Source: Pseudobacillus wudalianchiensis (GTDB lineage: Bacteria > Bacillota > Bacilli > Bacillales > Domibacillaceae). From it: 64,000 nucleotides of DNA. Under the pieces are notes generated by a model that saw nothing but the letters and a program-made list of their open reading frames with translations, had not been told where the DNA came from and ran no database searches. The DNA lies in the NCBI RefSeq assembly GCF_001685015.1, contig NZ_MAYT01000027.1, forward strand, positions 87,436 to 151,435, written 5' to 3'. The translations under genes were made by a program, and so were the position numbers. Below are positions 8,581-17,544 of the stretch, piece by piece (within the stretch, counting starts at the first letter, position 1; the number at the start of each line of letters is the position of its first letter).

Positions 8581-8624
8581 TATAATATTAGTATATTCAA
8601 ATATTTGAATATACTAATATTATA
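8581..8624. promoter_or_regulatory. 44-bp perfect palindrome, probable ArsR operator over the sulP promoter
   Basis: Centre at 8602/8603. Each 22-base arm reads TATAATATTAGTATATTCAAAT outward to inward (split here as TATAATATTAG plus TATATTCAAAT), and the arms match with no mismatch. The inner part ATATTCAAAT/ATTTGAATAT resembles ArsR/SmtB-family operators. TATAAT-like sequences within it could serve as the -10, so repressor binding would block transcription. It lies 18 bases upstream of the SulP start codon. Confidence 0.7.
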
Positions 8625-8647
8625 TAATGAATAAGCAAATTTACAAT

Positions 8648-8676
8648 AAGAAAAACGTCCATCCTGTTAGATAAAC
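8648..8676 (-). terminator. Probable terminator downstream of the paiB remnant
   Basis: On the minus strand AACGTTTATC pairs with GGATGGACGTT (using G-U pairs), followed by TTTTTCTTATT. It lies about 150 bases past the stop of the paiB remnant, with no other gene between. Confidence 0.4.
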
Positions 8677-8826
8677 GTTCGCTCTGTTACTCTAATAGAC
8701 AGTTTGTTCAGCAGCACTCCAGAAATCAACGTGTTACGATAGAATAAAAAAATCCCTTTTGAAAAAGGTTAATCAAATTGGACGTTTCTCTAAACAGCTT
8801 TATGGTTAATCTTTATAAAAGCAGGC

Positions 8827-9040
8827 TTATATGCGGTTTTTCACTCTCTTTTCCATTAGCTCTGCTATTTGTTTCGAATTTGAATTTCCTTCTTTTTGTA
8901 ATTGATCAATGATATTCATATAATCTGTTTCATTTCTGTTCTGATTTAATTTATAGGCAGCCTGAATGTCTTCCGCCTTAATCCTAAATTCAACTATCCC
9001 TTTTAGTATTTGTGCCTTTAAAAAATTTTGGAACGTACGT
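8827..9040 (-). pseudogene. paiB: Decayed paiB (FMN-binding negative regulator), internal deletion
   Basis: Directly after paiA, the frame ACG TAC GTT CCA AAA TTT TTT AAA at 9040-9017 encodes (T)YVPKFFK. This matches the usual PaiB start MYxPKxFK, but with ACG in place of ATG, behind a good AAAAGGTGG site. In a different frame a 60-residue C-terminus follows, ILKGIVEFRIKAEDIQAAYK then LNQNRNETDYMNIIDQ and onward to a stop at 8827. The AYKLxQNR pattern is typical of the PaiB C-terminus. About 400 bases of the FMN-binding domain are missing. In Bacillus subtilis paiA and paiB form one operon, which supports the call. Confidence 0.7.
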
Positions 9041-9062
9041 AGTTAGCCACCTTTTACAAAAT

Positions 9063-9581
<519 letters not shown>

Positions 9582-9606
9582 TTACATCTGTCGCTCCCTT
9601 AGATCA

Positions 9607-10062
9607 TTAATAATTTCTCTTGTTTCCCTTTTTTACAAATTCCCAGTCTTTTTCTATATTTTTTCTTACTCTCTGAAGAAGATTGAAAATAGTTTCTACT
9701 TCTGTTTCAGAAAATCCTGCTAATGCGATGCTATCGGTATAGTCATGTTCTCTTTTTATAAAAGGATAAACATATTTCCCTTTCTCTGTTGGAAAGAGCT
9801 TCTTTATTTTTTTGTTCTGTTGATCTTCTTTCTTTTCAATAAAGCCATTGAGCTCAAGTTTTTTTATAGCGCGAGCGGCCGTTGTTCGATCTACTTTTAT
9901 CATCTCAGCTAACTTTTCTTGAATGATTCCGGGGTTTTCATATATTCGCACAAGATACAAATACTGCCCTTTTGTAAGGTCATATTCTTTAAACTCTATA
10001 TTGCTTATCGAATCTAACGCCCTTGCTATCATTCCAATCTCACGAAGAATTTCCTTCATCAT
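9607..10062 (-). CDS. MarR-family transcriptional regulator
   Basis: A 151-aa winged-helix regulator. The MarR core is at residues 30-110: LTKGQYLYLVRIYENPGIIQ, then the recognition helix VDRTTAARAIKKLELNGFIEK, then the basic wing DQQNKKIKKLFPTEKG. It is divergent from the YczE-like membrane protein gene and precedes paiA, so it may control both. The ligand is unknown. The intergenic region holds two inverted TTGCAWAT elements that may be its operators. Confidence 0.88.
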   Translation of the reverse strand: MMKEILREIGMIARALDSISNIEFKEYDLTKGQYLYLVRIYENPGIIQEKLAEMIKVDRTTAARAIKKLELNGFIEKKEDQQNKKIKKLFPTEKGKYVYPFIKREHDYTDSIALAGFSETEVETIFNLLQRVRKNIEKDWEFVKKGNKRNY

Positions 10063-10084
10063 TAACTCCTTATTTTATATTTTA

Positions 10085-10143
10085 TTGCAAATGCTATAAA
10101 AATAACATATACTAAATTTAACTTAATTTTGCTGTATATGCAA
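10085..10143. promoter_or_regulatory. Divergent regulatory region with inverted TTGCAWAT elements
   Basis: TTGCAAAT at 10085-10092 and ATATGCAA at 10136-10143 face each other across an AT-rich stretch between the divergent marR and yczE-like genes. Candidate MarR operator; the spacing is long, so this is tentative. Confidence 0.35.
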
Positions 10144-10172
10144 CAAAAGCAACGATAAAGAGGTGAAGTAAA

Positions 10173-10817
10173 GTGAAGTATATTTTTTATGTGTTAGGTA
10201 TTTTCATATTAACGCTCGGTATTGCCTTCACTATACAATCAGACCTTGGAACTTCACCTTTTGATGCGCTTTTAGTAGGGCTATCCATACACGTAGGGCT
10301 TACTGTAGGAAGTTGGGAAATCATTATCGCTTTACTATTGATCTGTTGTAATTCATTCTTACAAAAACAAAGACCAGAGGTTTTGGGATTGTTAACAGCC
10401 GTTATAACAGGGATCGGTATTGATATGTGGCTTTTCTTATTGCACAGTGTGATCACACCTGAATTATGGTACAGCAAAGTGGTTTGTTTTGGCATCGGCT
10501 TAGTTGTGATCGGGCTAGGAACTGCAACCTATTTACATACAAATTTTGCCCCGATCCCCATTGATCGATTAACATTAATCATCCAAGAATTGACTAGAAC
10601 GAATATCTTTTTTTCGAGAACCTTCGTTTACCTTGTATTCTTGATCATAGCCGTGATTTTACATGGACCCATCGGCGTTGGAACTTTATTAACCGTTTGT
10701 TTAGGAGGGCTCATACTTAATTACTTTATGCCAGTTACTGAAAAGGCATTGGCCCGCCTGTTAACCCCCTCTAGTATTTCACCAAATTGTAATAACGATA
10801 AAAAGCATTCTACATAG
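10173..10817 (+). CDS. YczE/YyaS/YitT-family membrane protein
   Basis: A 214-aa integral membrane protein with about five spans, beginning MKYIFYVLGIFILTLGIAFT. The following segment QSDLGTSPFDALLVGLS carries the LGxSPxD motif of the YczE family. A second conserved segment is NFAPIPIDRLTLIIQE. YczE of Bacillus subtilis influences peptide and polyketide antibiotic production; no such genes are near here. The start is preceded by AAGAGGTGAAG. It is divergent from marR-paiA and ends at a clear terminator. The molecular function is unknown. Confidence 0.8.
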   Translation: MKYIFYVLGIFILTLGIAFTIQSDLGTSPFDALLVGLSIHVGLTVGSWEIIIALLLICCNSFLQKQRPEVLGLLTAVITGIGIDMWLFLLHSVITPELWYSKVVCFGIGLVVIGLGTATYLHTNFAPIPIDRLTLIIQELTRTNIFFSRTFVYLVFLIIAVILHGPIGVGTLLTVCLGGLILNYFMPVTEKALARLLTPSSISPNCNNDKKHST

Positions 10818-10828
10818 AATGCTTTTTA
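10800..10828 (+). terminator. Terminator after the YczE-like gene
   Basis: AAAAAGCATTCT, a 4-base loop, then AGAATGCTTTTT. It overlaps the last codons and stop of the gene. Confidence 0.85.
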
Positions 10829-10953
10829 CTTATCTTGTTCAACTCATGCTACCTCATAATTAAAGAGAAAACTCTGCAAAATACAGGGTTTTTAATCAAA
10901 CTTCATTGAAAATGATGATTTTTTATTTAAATAATCAATCTGCGTTTAATAGA

Positions 10954-12138
10954 CTATGCCCGCTCAAGCACTATAGCAATTCCTTGTCCCCCGCCAATAC
11001 AAAGAGAAGCAAGGCCATATTTCGCTTTACGCTTTTCTAATTCCAGAGCGAGTGAGTACGTGATGCGAGTTCCGCTTGCTCCGACCGGATGGCCGAGTGC
11101 TACCGCTCCCCCATTGACGTTCACTTTTTGCGGATCAAGGTCCAACTGCTTTATTACCGCAAGTGATTGTGCGGCGAATGCTTCGTTTAGTTCGATTAGT
11201 TCAATATCATTCCATGTTAAATTTGCTTTCTTGAGTGCGGCTTCGCTTGCTGGTACAGGTCCAATTCCCATGATATTCGGGTCTACTCCAGCAACTGCCC
11301 ATGAAACAATCCTGGCAAGCGGCTTTATGTTCGAGCGGCTCGCCAAAAATGATTCTGAAGCAAGAGTTACTGCAGCTGCTCCATCATTAATCCCACTTGA
11401 GCTGCCGGCCGTTACAGTTCCGTCTTTTGCAAAAGCTGGTTTCAGCTTACCGAGACTTTCGAGATCGACGTCCTTTCGGATGTGTTCATCTTCCGAAATG
11501 GTAATCGTTCGGTTCTTTTTATCAGTAAGAAGAACCGGAATAATTTCTTCGCTCAATCGGCCTGAAGCTTGTGCTTTTGCTGCTTTTTTATGTGATTCGA
11601 GAGCAAATTCATCCTGCTCCTTACGGCTGATTTCATATTTCTTGACTAGATTTTCTGCGGTAATGCCCATGCCACAGCCGATATATTGATCGGTAAGGGT
11701 CGACCACAACATATCATCTACTGGCGGCGGACCGGACGGAGAGCCAAAGCGAGTGTGACGCAGTACATGAGGTGCCTGACTCATATTTTCTGTTCCGCCT
11801 GCAAGTGCAGTGTCAGCATCGCCTAAAAGAATCGCTTGAGTCGCTGATACGATTGCCTGCAAGCCCGAACCGCACAGCCTGTTCACTGTCAGTGCTGGTG
11901 TTTGTTCAGGTACTCCGCTTTTTAAACTAATATGGCGTGCTAAATAAGAAGCGGCTTTCGTTGTATGAATCACACTGCCAAACACAACATCCTCGATTTC
12001 TTCTGATGATAAGGAACTCTTTTCGATCGCAGCTTTTGCGGCTGTTACCCCGAGGTCAATATCTGATACTCCTTTTAATTCCCCGCCAAAGGCTCCAAAT
12101 GGTGTTCTTGCGCCTTCAATTAAATAAACAGACTGCAT
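10954..12138 (-). CDS. Acetyl-CoA C-acyltransferase (thiolase)
   Basis: A 394-aa thiolase joining two acetyl-CoA or cleaving 3-oxoacyl-CoA. The acylated cysteine is C89 in NRLCGSGLQA. The C-terminal signatures NGGAVALGHPVGASG (about 342-356) and the catalytic cysteine in LCIGGGQG (near 380) are intact. LNEAFAAQ near 312 is also conserved. Full length. It stands alone without other beta-oxidation or acetoacetate genes. The direction, biosynthetic or degradative, cannot be decided from the sequence. Confidence 0.93.
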   Translation of the reverse strand: MQSVYLIEGARTPFGAFGGELKGVSDIDLGVTAAKAAIEKSSLSSEEIEDVVFGSVIHTTKAASYLARHISLKSGVPEQTPALTVNRLCGSGLQAIVSATQAILLGDADTALAGGTENMSQAPHVLRHTRFGSPSGPPPVDDMLWSTLTDQYIGCGMGITAENLVKKYEISRKEQDEFALESHKKAAKAQASGRLSEEIIPVLLTDKKNRTITISEDEHIRKDVDLESLGKLKPAFAKDGTVTAGSSSGINDGAAAVTLASESFLASRSNIKPLARIVSWAVAGVDPNIMGIGPVPASEAALKKANLTWNDIELIELNEAFAAQSLAVIKQLDLDPQKVNVNGGAVALGHPVGASGTRITYSLALELEKRKAKYGLASLCIGGGQGIAIVLERA

Positions 12139-12322
12139 GCTTCATCCCCCCATCCTCGATTTCCTCTCTACTATAGCACATTATGAATAGCTATTCACTT
12201 TTTTTGTTAAGGAATCTCTAAGCTGAAAAATTACTCATTCATAGAGAAAGGTTGAAACTAATCGTGAAGTTCAGCGTATTTCTTTTAAACAATGAATCTT
12301 TACGTTCGAGAGGAGCTTTAGC

Positions 12323-12922
12323 ATGATTCATATACATAAGGAATCTGATACTGTCGTGATTATCATACATGAAATCTATGGTATAAATCAGCATATGAAG
12401 AGTATCTGCTACTTATTAGCAGACAGAGGAATGGATGTTATCTGCCCTAATTTATTAGGACGGGAGGTTCCTTTTCCTTATTCCGAGGAGGCATTGGCTT
12501 ATCAATATTTCATGGAGAAGGTTGGCTTTACAAAAGCTGCTGCTGTAGTGAAGGATGTATTGTTAGAGGCGAAGGAGAAATACAAAAAAGTATTTGTCGT
12601 GGGATTTAGTGTAGGAGCAACAGTCGCATGGCTTTGCAGCACCGAAAAACTAGCAGATGGGATCGTAGGATATTATGGCTCCCGTATTAGAGACTACTTA
12701 GACATATCACCACGGTGCCCTGTCCTCTTGTTTTTTCCACAGGAAGAAACATCATTTGATGTAGGTCCATTGCTATTAAAGTTACAGAAAAAGAATGTTA
12801 CAACTCATAAATTTACCGGGAAGCACGGATTTAGCGATCCTTTCTCTCAAAATTATCATGCAGAATCGGCACAAGCAGCATGTCATGAGTTACTAAAGTT
12901 TATCGAATCGACATATCATTAA
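12323..12922 (+). CDS. Dienelactone hydrolase-like alpha/beta hydrolase
   Basis: A 199-aa single-domain alpha/beta hydrolase. It opens with a beta strand and oxyanion region (VVIIIHEIYGIN, residues 11-22). The nucleophile is S96 in GFSVGA, where classical dienelactone hydrolases use cysteine. The histidine is likely H172 in KHGFSDPF, and the acid lies in the segment after LLFFPQEETSFD. The start codon follows GAGAGGAGC. It is alone, with its own terminator. The substrate is unknown. Confidence 0.75.
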   Translation: MIHIHKESDTVVIIIHEIYGINQHMKSICYLLADRGMDVICPNLLGREVPFPYSEEALAYQYFMEKVGFTKAAAVVKDVLLEAKEKYKKVFVVGFSVGATVAWLCSTEKLADGIVGYYGSRIRDYLDISPRCPVLLFFPQEETSFDVGPLLLKLQKKNVTTHKFTGKHGFSDPFSQNYHAESAQAACHELLKFIESTYH

Positions 12923-12940
12923 TTGTGCATTTTTAAAAGA

Positions 12941-12976
12941 ATGTCTACCTGCAGATTAGGTGGACGTTTTTATTTT
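12941..12976 (+). terminator. Terminator between the hydrolase and the ykfC-like remnant
   Basis: ATGTCTACCT ... AGGTGGACGT followed by TTTTATTTT. The hairpin is nearly the same as the terminator downstream of the intact ykfC at 27540, so it probably once served the decayed gene on the minus strand as well. Confidence 0.7.
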
Positions 12977-13109
12977 ATTAAATGTATCAATGAGCACCAG
13001 TATATTTTTTGCCATTGTTCCTTAAAAACAGCTACATGGCATATCGTCCTTCTTCTCGAACAGACATAACACATAGAAGATCTCCTTTTGGCGGGTGTGC
13101 CATGCCTTA
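12975..13109 (-). pseudogene. Decayed 3' end of a ykfC-like NlpC/P60 gene
   Basis: Read on the minus strand, this stretch aligns in pieces with the end of ykfC at 27586-30280. GCATGGCACACC matches the HGTP codons and GGAGATCTTCT the GDLL codons. CATGTAGCTGTTT matches HVAVY, and AATATACTGGTGCTCATTGA matches the EYAGARR codons. The stop TAA and the downstream hairpin are also shared. Frameshifts and deletions have removed the catalytic part. Nothing upstream of 13109 can be aligned by eye. Confidence 0.6.
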
Positions 13110-13234
13110 TCCCTTCTCCTATAACGTGGCTATAAATAAAAACAAATAAATGATCCGCCTTGTTTTTCTTTATATCTTAGAAGTTATTATTCTTTTAATA
13201 ATATTTTTTAAAAACAAAACTTATCACATCAAAT

Positions 13235-13266
13235 TTTACCTTTGAAAATTATTATGCTAAGATGAT
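13235..13266 (+). promoter_or_regulatory. Candidate promoter of the urease operon
   Basis: A TTTACC box, a spacer of about 17 bases and TAAGAT precede the structured leader of ureA. It is a weak consensus match and is proposed only because of its position. Confidence 0.35.
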
Positions 13267-13269
13267 TTA

Positions 13270-13363
13270 AAGGAGATAATCTCCTGGTTCTGAGGGAATG
13301 ATAGAAAGGTAGTTTTTAAAATTAAAGCAAAACTCCTAAAAGTCCCTCAGAGGGCTTTTTTTA
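13270..13363 (+). promoter_or_regulatory. Structured leader with U-run upstream of ureA, candidate attenuator
   Basis: The leader contains a small hairpin GGAGA-TAA-TCTCC (13272-13284). A long nested hairpin follows. Its outer stem is TCTGAGGGA (13289-13297) with TCCCTCAGA (13343-13351), and its inner stem is AGG-t-AGTTTT (13307-13316) with AAAACTCCT (13329-13337). GGGCTTTTTTT comes right after. The CTCC of the inner stem could instead pair with the first GGAG. No known riboswitch motif was recognised. Confidence 0.45.
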
Positions 13364-13395
13364 ATGCCTGCATTACATTTAAGGAGGTTAGAACT

Positions 13396-13698
13396 ATGCA
13401 TTTATCGCCGCGGGAAATTGACAAGCTCATGATTGTAGTAGCGGCAGATCTTGCCAGACGCCGGAAGGAAAGAGGCTTAAAGCTAAATCATCCGGAAGCA
13501 GTTGCTCTGATCACGTATGAAGTATTAGAAGGGGCAAGAGATGGAAAGTCCGTTGCAGAATTAATGGAATACGGAGCGACCATTTTGTCGCGGGAAGATG
13601 TCATGGAAGGCATCCCGGAAATGATTCCAGATATACAAGTGGAAGCAACATTTCCAGACGGAACGAAACTTGTAACTGTCCACACACCGATTCGATAA
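13396..13698 (+). CDS. ureA: Urease subunit gamma
   Basis: A 100-aa structural subunit of urease, which hydrolyses urea to ammonia and carbamate. The typical start [20 protein letters not shown] and the later [20 protein letters not shown] match the family over its full length. It is first in the operon ureABCEFGD, behind the strong site AAGGAGG. The 23-base gap to ureB implies co-translation. No fusion to beta as in Helicobacter. Confidence 0.97.
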   Translation: MHLSPREIDKLMIVVAADLARRRKERGLKLNHPEAVALITYEVLEGARDGKSVAELMEYGATILSREDVMEGIPEMIPDIQVEATFPDGTKLVTVHTPIR

Positions 13699-13721
13699 AC
13701 ATTTTCAGGAGGGATTGATCG

Positions 13722-14045
13722 ATGCATCCAGGACAATATGTCTTGAAGGAAGACAAAATTATTTGTAATGAAGGCAGAGCGTTTTTTACTATTTCTGTTA
13801 CAAATACCGGTGACCGCCCTATTCAAGTAGGTTCTCACTTTCATTTCTATGAAGTTAATGAAGCTCTTCAATTCAATAGAGAAGAAGCTTATGGAAAAAG
13901 ATTAAACGTTCCTGCTGGTGCGGCAGTACGCTTTGAACCTGGTGACGAAAAAGAAATACAGCTAATTGAATTTGCTGGTGAACGTCGAGTTTATGGATTT
14001 AATAATAAAGTAGACGGCTCATTAGAAAGAGAGGGTGAATTATGA
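13722..14045 (+). CDS. ureB: Urease subunit beta
   Basis: A 107-aa small structural subunit. Family landmarks are the start [19 protein letters not shown], then [20 protein letters not shown] (the SHFHF segment) and [16 protein letters not shown]. It assembles with UreA and UreC as the (alpha-beta-gamma)3 enzyme. The start ATG follows CAGGAGGGATTGATCG. Its stop codon overlaps the ureC start by four bases. Confidence 0.97.
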   Translation: MHPGQYVLKEDKIICNEGRAFFTISVTNTGDRPIQVGSHFHFYEVNEALQFNREEAYGKRLNVPAGAAVRFEPGDEKEIQLIEFAGERRVYGFNNKVDGSLEREGEL

Positions 14046-15754
14046 GTTTTAAAATGTCAAGGAAGCAATATTCAGAAATGTTTGGTCCCACGACTGGAGA
14101 CTCTGTTCGGCTCGCTGATACAAATTTGTTTATTCAAATTGAGAAGGATTATACGACATATGGAGAAGAAGTTGTTTTTGGCGGCGGAAAAGTCATCCGT
14201 GATGGAATGGGCCAGCATCCCCTTGCTACTAGAGCAGATGGCGTAGCGGATACAGTTATCACGAATGTCATTATTTTTGATTACACAGGCATTGTGAAAG
14301 CGGATCTTGCTATCCGGGATGGCAAAATTTCGGGAATTGGCAAAAGCGGCAATCCGCTTGTTATGGATAATGTCGATATCATTATTGGTGCTTCAACGGA
14401 AATCATTGCCGGCGAAGGGTTAATCGTGACAGCCGGGGCCATTGATACTCACGTTCATTTTGTTAATCCCCGACAAGTTCAAGTAGCACTGGCATCTGGC
14501 ACAACTACTTTAATTGGCGGCGGTACAGGCCCTGCAGCTGGTTCAAAGGCCACAACTGTGACGCCAGGTGAATGGAATATCCACCGGATGCTCATGGCTG
14601 CAGAAGGCCTCCCTATCAACATCGGCTTCACAGGAAAAGGTCATGCCGCTTCTACCGAACCTTTAATAGAACAAGTAAAAGCTGGAGTAATCGGTTTAAA
14701 AGTTCATGAGGACTGGGGAGCAACTGGCTCATCACTTGATCATGCTCTCAGAGTTGCTGATGAATATGACATCCAAGTAGCTCTTCATGCAGATACATTA
14801 AATGAAAGCGGATTTATGGAACAGACAATGGCTGCTGTGAAAGACCGAGTTCTTCATATGTATCACACAGAAGGCGCGGGCGGCGGACATGCCCCGGATT
14901 TAATTAAATCAGCGGGATATCACAACATTTTACCGTCTTCAACGAATCCTACCCTGCCTTACACTGTTAACACAATTGATGAACACTTGGATATGGTGAT
15001 GGTGTGCCACCACTTAAATCCTTCCGTGCCGGAAGACATTGCTTTTGCGGATTCCAGGATTAGAAGGGAAACAATTGCTGCAGAAGACATCTTGCATGAT
15101 ATGGGTGTATTTAGTATGGTGAGTTCCGATTCCCAAGCAATGGGCCGCGTTGGTGAAGTCACTTTGCGTACATGGCAAGTGGCAGACAAAATGAAAATGC
15201 AAAGAGGTCTCCTTAAAGGGGACAGTCAGTACGCAGATAATAACCGGGCAAAGCGTTACATCGCTAAGTACACGATTAACCCAGCGATTACACACGGTAT
15301 ATCCAACCATGTCGGTTCAATTGAAGTGGGAAAAATAGCGGATCTTGTTTTATGGTCGCCAGCATTTTTTGGCGTGAAACCTGAAATGGTACTTAAAAAC
15401 GGCCTTGCTGTCATTGGCTTAATGGGAGATGCCAATGCTTCCATTCCAACCCCTCAGCCATACATTTCACGGCCAATGTATGCTCAGTACGGAAAAGCAT
15501 TGTCAAAAAGTTCTGTAACTTTTATTTCTCAAGCTGCTTTTGATGAAGGCGTTCATGAAAAGCTTGGCCTTGAAAAGCTTGTCCTCCCTGTTGGCGGCAT
15601 TCGAACATTATCGAAAAAAGACATGAAGCTAAATAACGAAACACCTGACATTACAGTGGACCCGCAAACGTATGAAGTGAGAGTAGACGGTGAATTGCTC
15701 ACATGCGACCCGGTAGACACTGTGCCGATGGGCCAGCGATATTTCTTATTCTGA
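14042..15754 (+). CDS. ureC: Urease subunit alpha (catalytic)
   Basis: A 570-aa catalytic subunit with an amidohydrolase fold holding two nickel ions. Visible metal ligands are the HVHF pair near 135-140, the carbamylated lysine in GLKVHEDWG (about 220), histidines in ALHADTLNE and [13 protein letters not shown], and aspartate in SSDSQAMGR (about 363). The mobile flap [13 protein letters not shown] with its cysteine is present. All features of an active enzyme are intact. It begins inside the ureB stop and is followed by ureE. Confidence 0.98.
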   Translation: MSFKMSRKQYSEMFGPTTGDSVRLADTNLFIQIEKDYTTYGEEVVFGGGKVIRDGMGQHPLATRADGVADTVITNVIIFDYTGIVKADLAIRDGKISGIGKSGNPLVMDNVDIIIGASTEIIAGEGLIVTAGAIDTHVHFVNPRQVQVALASGTTTLIGGGTGPAAGSKATTVTPGEWNIHRMLMAAEGLPINIGFTGKGHAASTEPLIEQVKAGVIGLKVHEDWGATGSSLDHALRVADEYDIQVALHADTLNESGFMEQTMAAVKDRVLHMYHTEGAGGGHAPDLIKSAGYHNILPSSTNPTLPYTVNTIDEHLDMVMVCHHLNPSVPEDIAFADSRIRRETIAAEDILHDMGVFSMVSSDSQAMGRVGEVTLRTWQVADKMKMQRGLLKGDSQYADNNRAKRYIAKYTINPAITHGISNHVGSIEVGKIADLVLWSPAFFGVKPEMVLKNGLAVIGLMGDANASIPTPQPYISRPMYAQYGKALSKSSVTFISQAAFDEGVHEKLGLEKLVLPVGGIRTLSKKDMKLNNETPDITVDPQTYEVRVDGELLTCDPVDTVPMGQRYFLF

Positions 15755-15764
15755 GGTGAATGCA

Positions 15765-16220
15765 TTGATTATTGAAAAAGTGATAACCAACTTGGAGAAT
15801 ATGGAACAAAGCGAAATTGACAAGCGCCATATAGAAAAAGTGTATTTGGAAAGCGCGAATTTAGTCAAACGAATCCAGCGTGTAAAGACTGATCATGGCA
15901 CAGAACTCGGCATTCGCCTAAAAGAACAACGTGATCTTTTCGCTGGTGATGTCTTATACATGGACGAAAGAAACATGATTGTTATTGACGTATTGACCGA
16001 TGATTTGATCGTTATCAGCCCCCGCAGCATAAAGGAAATGGGCACGATCGCCCACCAGCTTGGCAATCGCCACCTCCCTGCCCAATTTGAAGAAAATAAT
16101 ATGCTTGTCCAATATGATTACTTGGTAGAGGAGCTGCTGCAAGAACTAGACATCCCTTTTAAACGGGAGGACAGAAAAGTAAAGCAAGCATTCCGACATA
16201 TAGGTCACAGTCATGGATAA
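15765..16220 (+). CDS. ureE: Urease accessory protein UreE (nickel chaperone)
   Basis: Delivers nickel for urease maturation. The open frame extends up to a GTG at 15756, but GAGGTG (15753-15758) is better read as the ribosome binding site. A TTG start at 15765 follows, giving [13 protein letters not shown], which fits other UreE starts. The resulting 151-aa protein has the N-terminal peptide-binding domain and the C-terminal metal domain ([19 protein letters not shown]). The C-terminal tail is only HIGHSHG, so this is a short-tailed UreE without a long histidine stretch. Its end overlaps ureF by eight bases. Confidence 0.93.
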   Translation: MIIEKVITNLENMEQSEIDKRHIEKVYLESANLVKRIQRVKTDHGTELGIRLKEQRDLFAGDVLYMDERNMIVIDVLTDDLIVISPRSIKEMGTIAHQLGNRHLPAQFEENNMLVQYDYLVEELLQELDIPFKREDRKVKQAFRHIGHSHG

Positions 16221-16899
16221 AAATTTGCTTTCTTTATTTCAATTGTGTGATTCTAACTTTCCAACGGGTGCTTTTAGCCATTCTTTCGGTTTGGAAAGCT
16301 ATATACAATCTGATGTAGTAAGAGATCAGAGAACTTTTTTCGAGTGGCTTCAAGTGTATGTGCACGAACAGCTCATTTATACAGATGGTCTTGCCTGCCG
16401 GCTTGTTTATGACGCGCTATTGCGAGAAGACCTTGAACAAGTATGGAAGATGGGCCGCCTATTAACAGTCCAAAATTTGCCACGGGAAACACGCGAAGGC
16501 ACTAATATGATTGGAGATCGCATGTTAAAACTCTCTCAATCTTTATATGCTTTCCCCCTGCTCGCTTTATATAGGGATCAAATTAAAAACAAGCAGTCGT
16601 TTGCCCATCCTGCCATTGTGTTTACAATGGTCGCCCATGGTCTTGAGGTGCCAAAGCCCAATGCCATCCTCTATTATTTGTATTCTGCCGTTTCAAGTCT
16701 TGTTCAAAATGCTGTGCGTGCCATTCCTCTTGGCCAGACAGCAGGACAAGTCATTACTCATCAATTTCATTCTGAACTACAGCGTGCAGCAGAAAAAATT
16801 ATACAACTTCCGGAAAACGATTTCGGCATCGTGTCGCCCGGACTGGAACTTGCTCAAATGGAGCATGAGCGAGTTAATATTCGCATTTTTATGTCTTAA
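16213..16899 (+). CDS. ureF: Urease accessory protein UreF
   Basis: A 228-aa, mostly helical maturation factor that forms a complex with UreD and UreG on apo-urease and controls UreG GTPase action. The family signature is at the N-terminus: [21 protein letters not shown]. The C-terminal [22 protein letters not shown] is also typical. ATG lies inside the end of ureE, which implies translational coupling. A 32-base gap precedes ureG. Confidence 0.95.
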   Translation: MDKNLLSLFQLCDSNFPTGAFSHSFGLESYIQSDVVRDQRTFFEWLQVYVHEQLIYTDGLACRLVYDALLREDLEQVWKMGRLLTVQNLPRETREGTNMIGDRMLKLSQSLYAFPLLALYRDQIKNKQSFAHPAIVFTMVAHGLEVPKPNAILYYLYSAVSSLVQNAVRAIPLGQTAGQVITHQFHSELQRAAEKIIQLPENDFGIVSPGLELAQMEHERVNIRIFMS

Positions 16900-16931
16900 T
16901 AGTTTACCTAAAAAGAAAAGGAAGTGTTTCA

Positions 16932-17543
16932 ATGGAACCAGTTAAAATTGGTGTTGGAGGACCTGTTGGTGCAGGAAAAACGATGCTTGTTGAGAAACTG
17001 ACCCGCCATTTGGAAGACGAACTTAACATGGCTGTCGTCACAAATGATATTTACACGAAAGAAGATGCTAAATTTTTAATGAAAAATGGTGTATTGCCTG
17101 AAGACCGTATCATTGGAGTGGAAACCGGCGGCTGTCCTCATACGGCCATCCGTGAAGATGCATCGATGAACTTTTCGGCCATTGATGAGCTGATTGGGCG
17201 ACACCCCGATTTAGAATTGATTTTTGTAGAAAGCGGCGGCGATAATCTAGCAGCTACCTTTAGCCCTGAACTCGTCGATTTTTCCATTTATATAATCGAT
17301 GTGGCCCAAGGGGAAAAGATTCCACGCAAAGGCGGTCAAGGTATGATTAAATCTGACTTATTCATTATCAATAAAACAGACCTCGCCCCTTTTGTTGGTG
17401 CCAGTTTAGAAGTAATGGCTGAAGATACAAAAGTTTTTCGCGGCGACAAGCCATTCGTGTTTACAAACTTAAAAAATGAGAAAGGCCTCAATGAGGTCAT
17501 TGAATGGATTAAGAAATATGCATTGTTAAAAGGATTGGAATAA
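16932..17543 (+). CDS. ureG: Urease accessory GTPase UreG
   Basis: A 203-aa SIMIBI-class GTPase that powers nickel insertion into urease. The P-loop is GGPVGAGKT (residues 8-16). Other motifs are [12 protein letters not shown], the metal-binding [15 protein letters not shown] (conserved C-P-H near 70), [15 protein letters not shown], and the guanine specificity motif NKTD near 146. The site AAAGGAAG precedes the start. The following ureD starts one base past its stop. Confidence 0.97.
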   Translation: MEPVKIGVGGPVGAGKTMLVEKLTRHLEDELNMAVVTNDIYTKEDAKFLMKNGVLPEDRIIGVETGGCPHTAIREDASMNFSAIDELIGRHPDLELIFVESGGDNLAATFSPELVDFSIYIIDVAQGEKIPRKGGQGMIKSDLFIINKTDLAPFVGASLEVMAEDTKVFRGDKPFVFTNLKNEKGLNEVIEWIKKYALLKGLE

Positions 17544-17544
17544 T

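Noticed and set aside
11060-11689. 209-codon plus-strand frame inside the thiolase gene
   Set aside because: Shadow of the thiolase gene on the other strand, without ribosome binding site or family match.
15756-15764. GTG start for ureE
   Set aside because: The GTG is part of the GAGGTG ribosome binding site; TTG at 15765 gives the usual UreE start.
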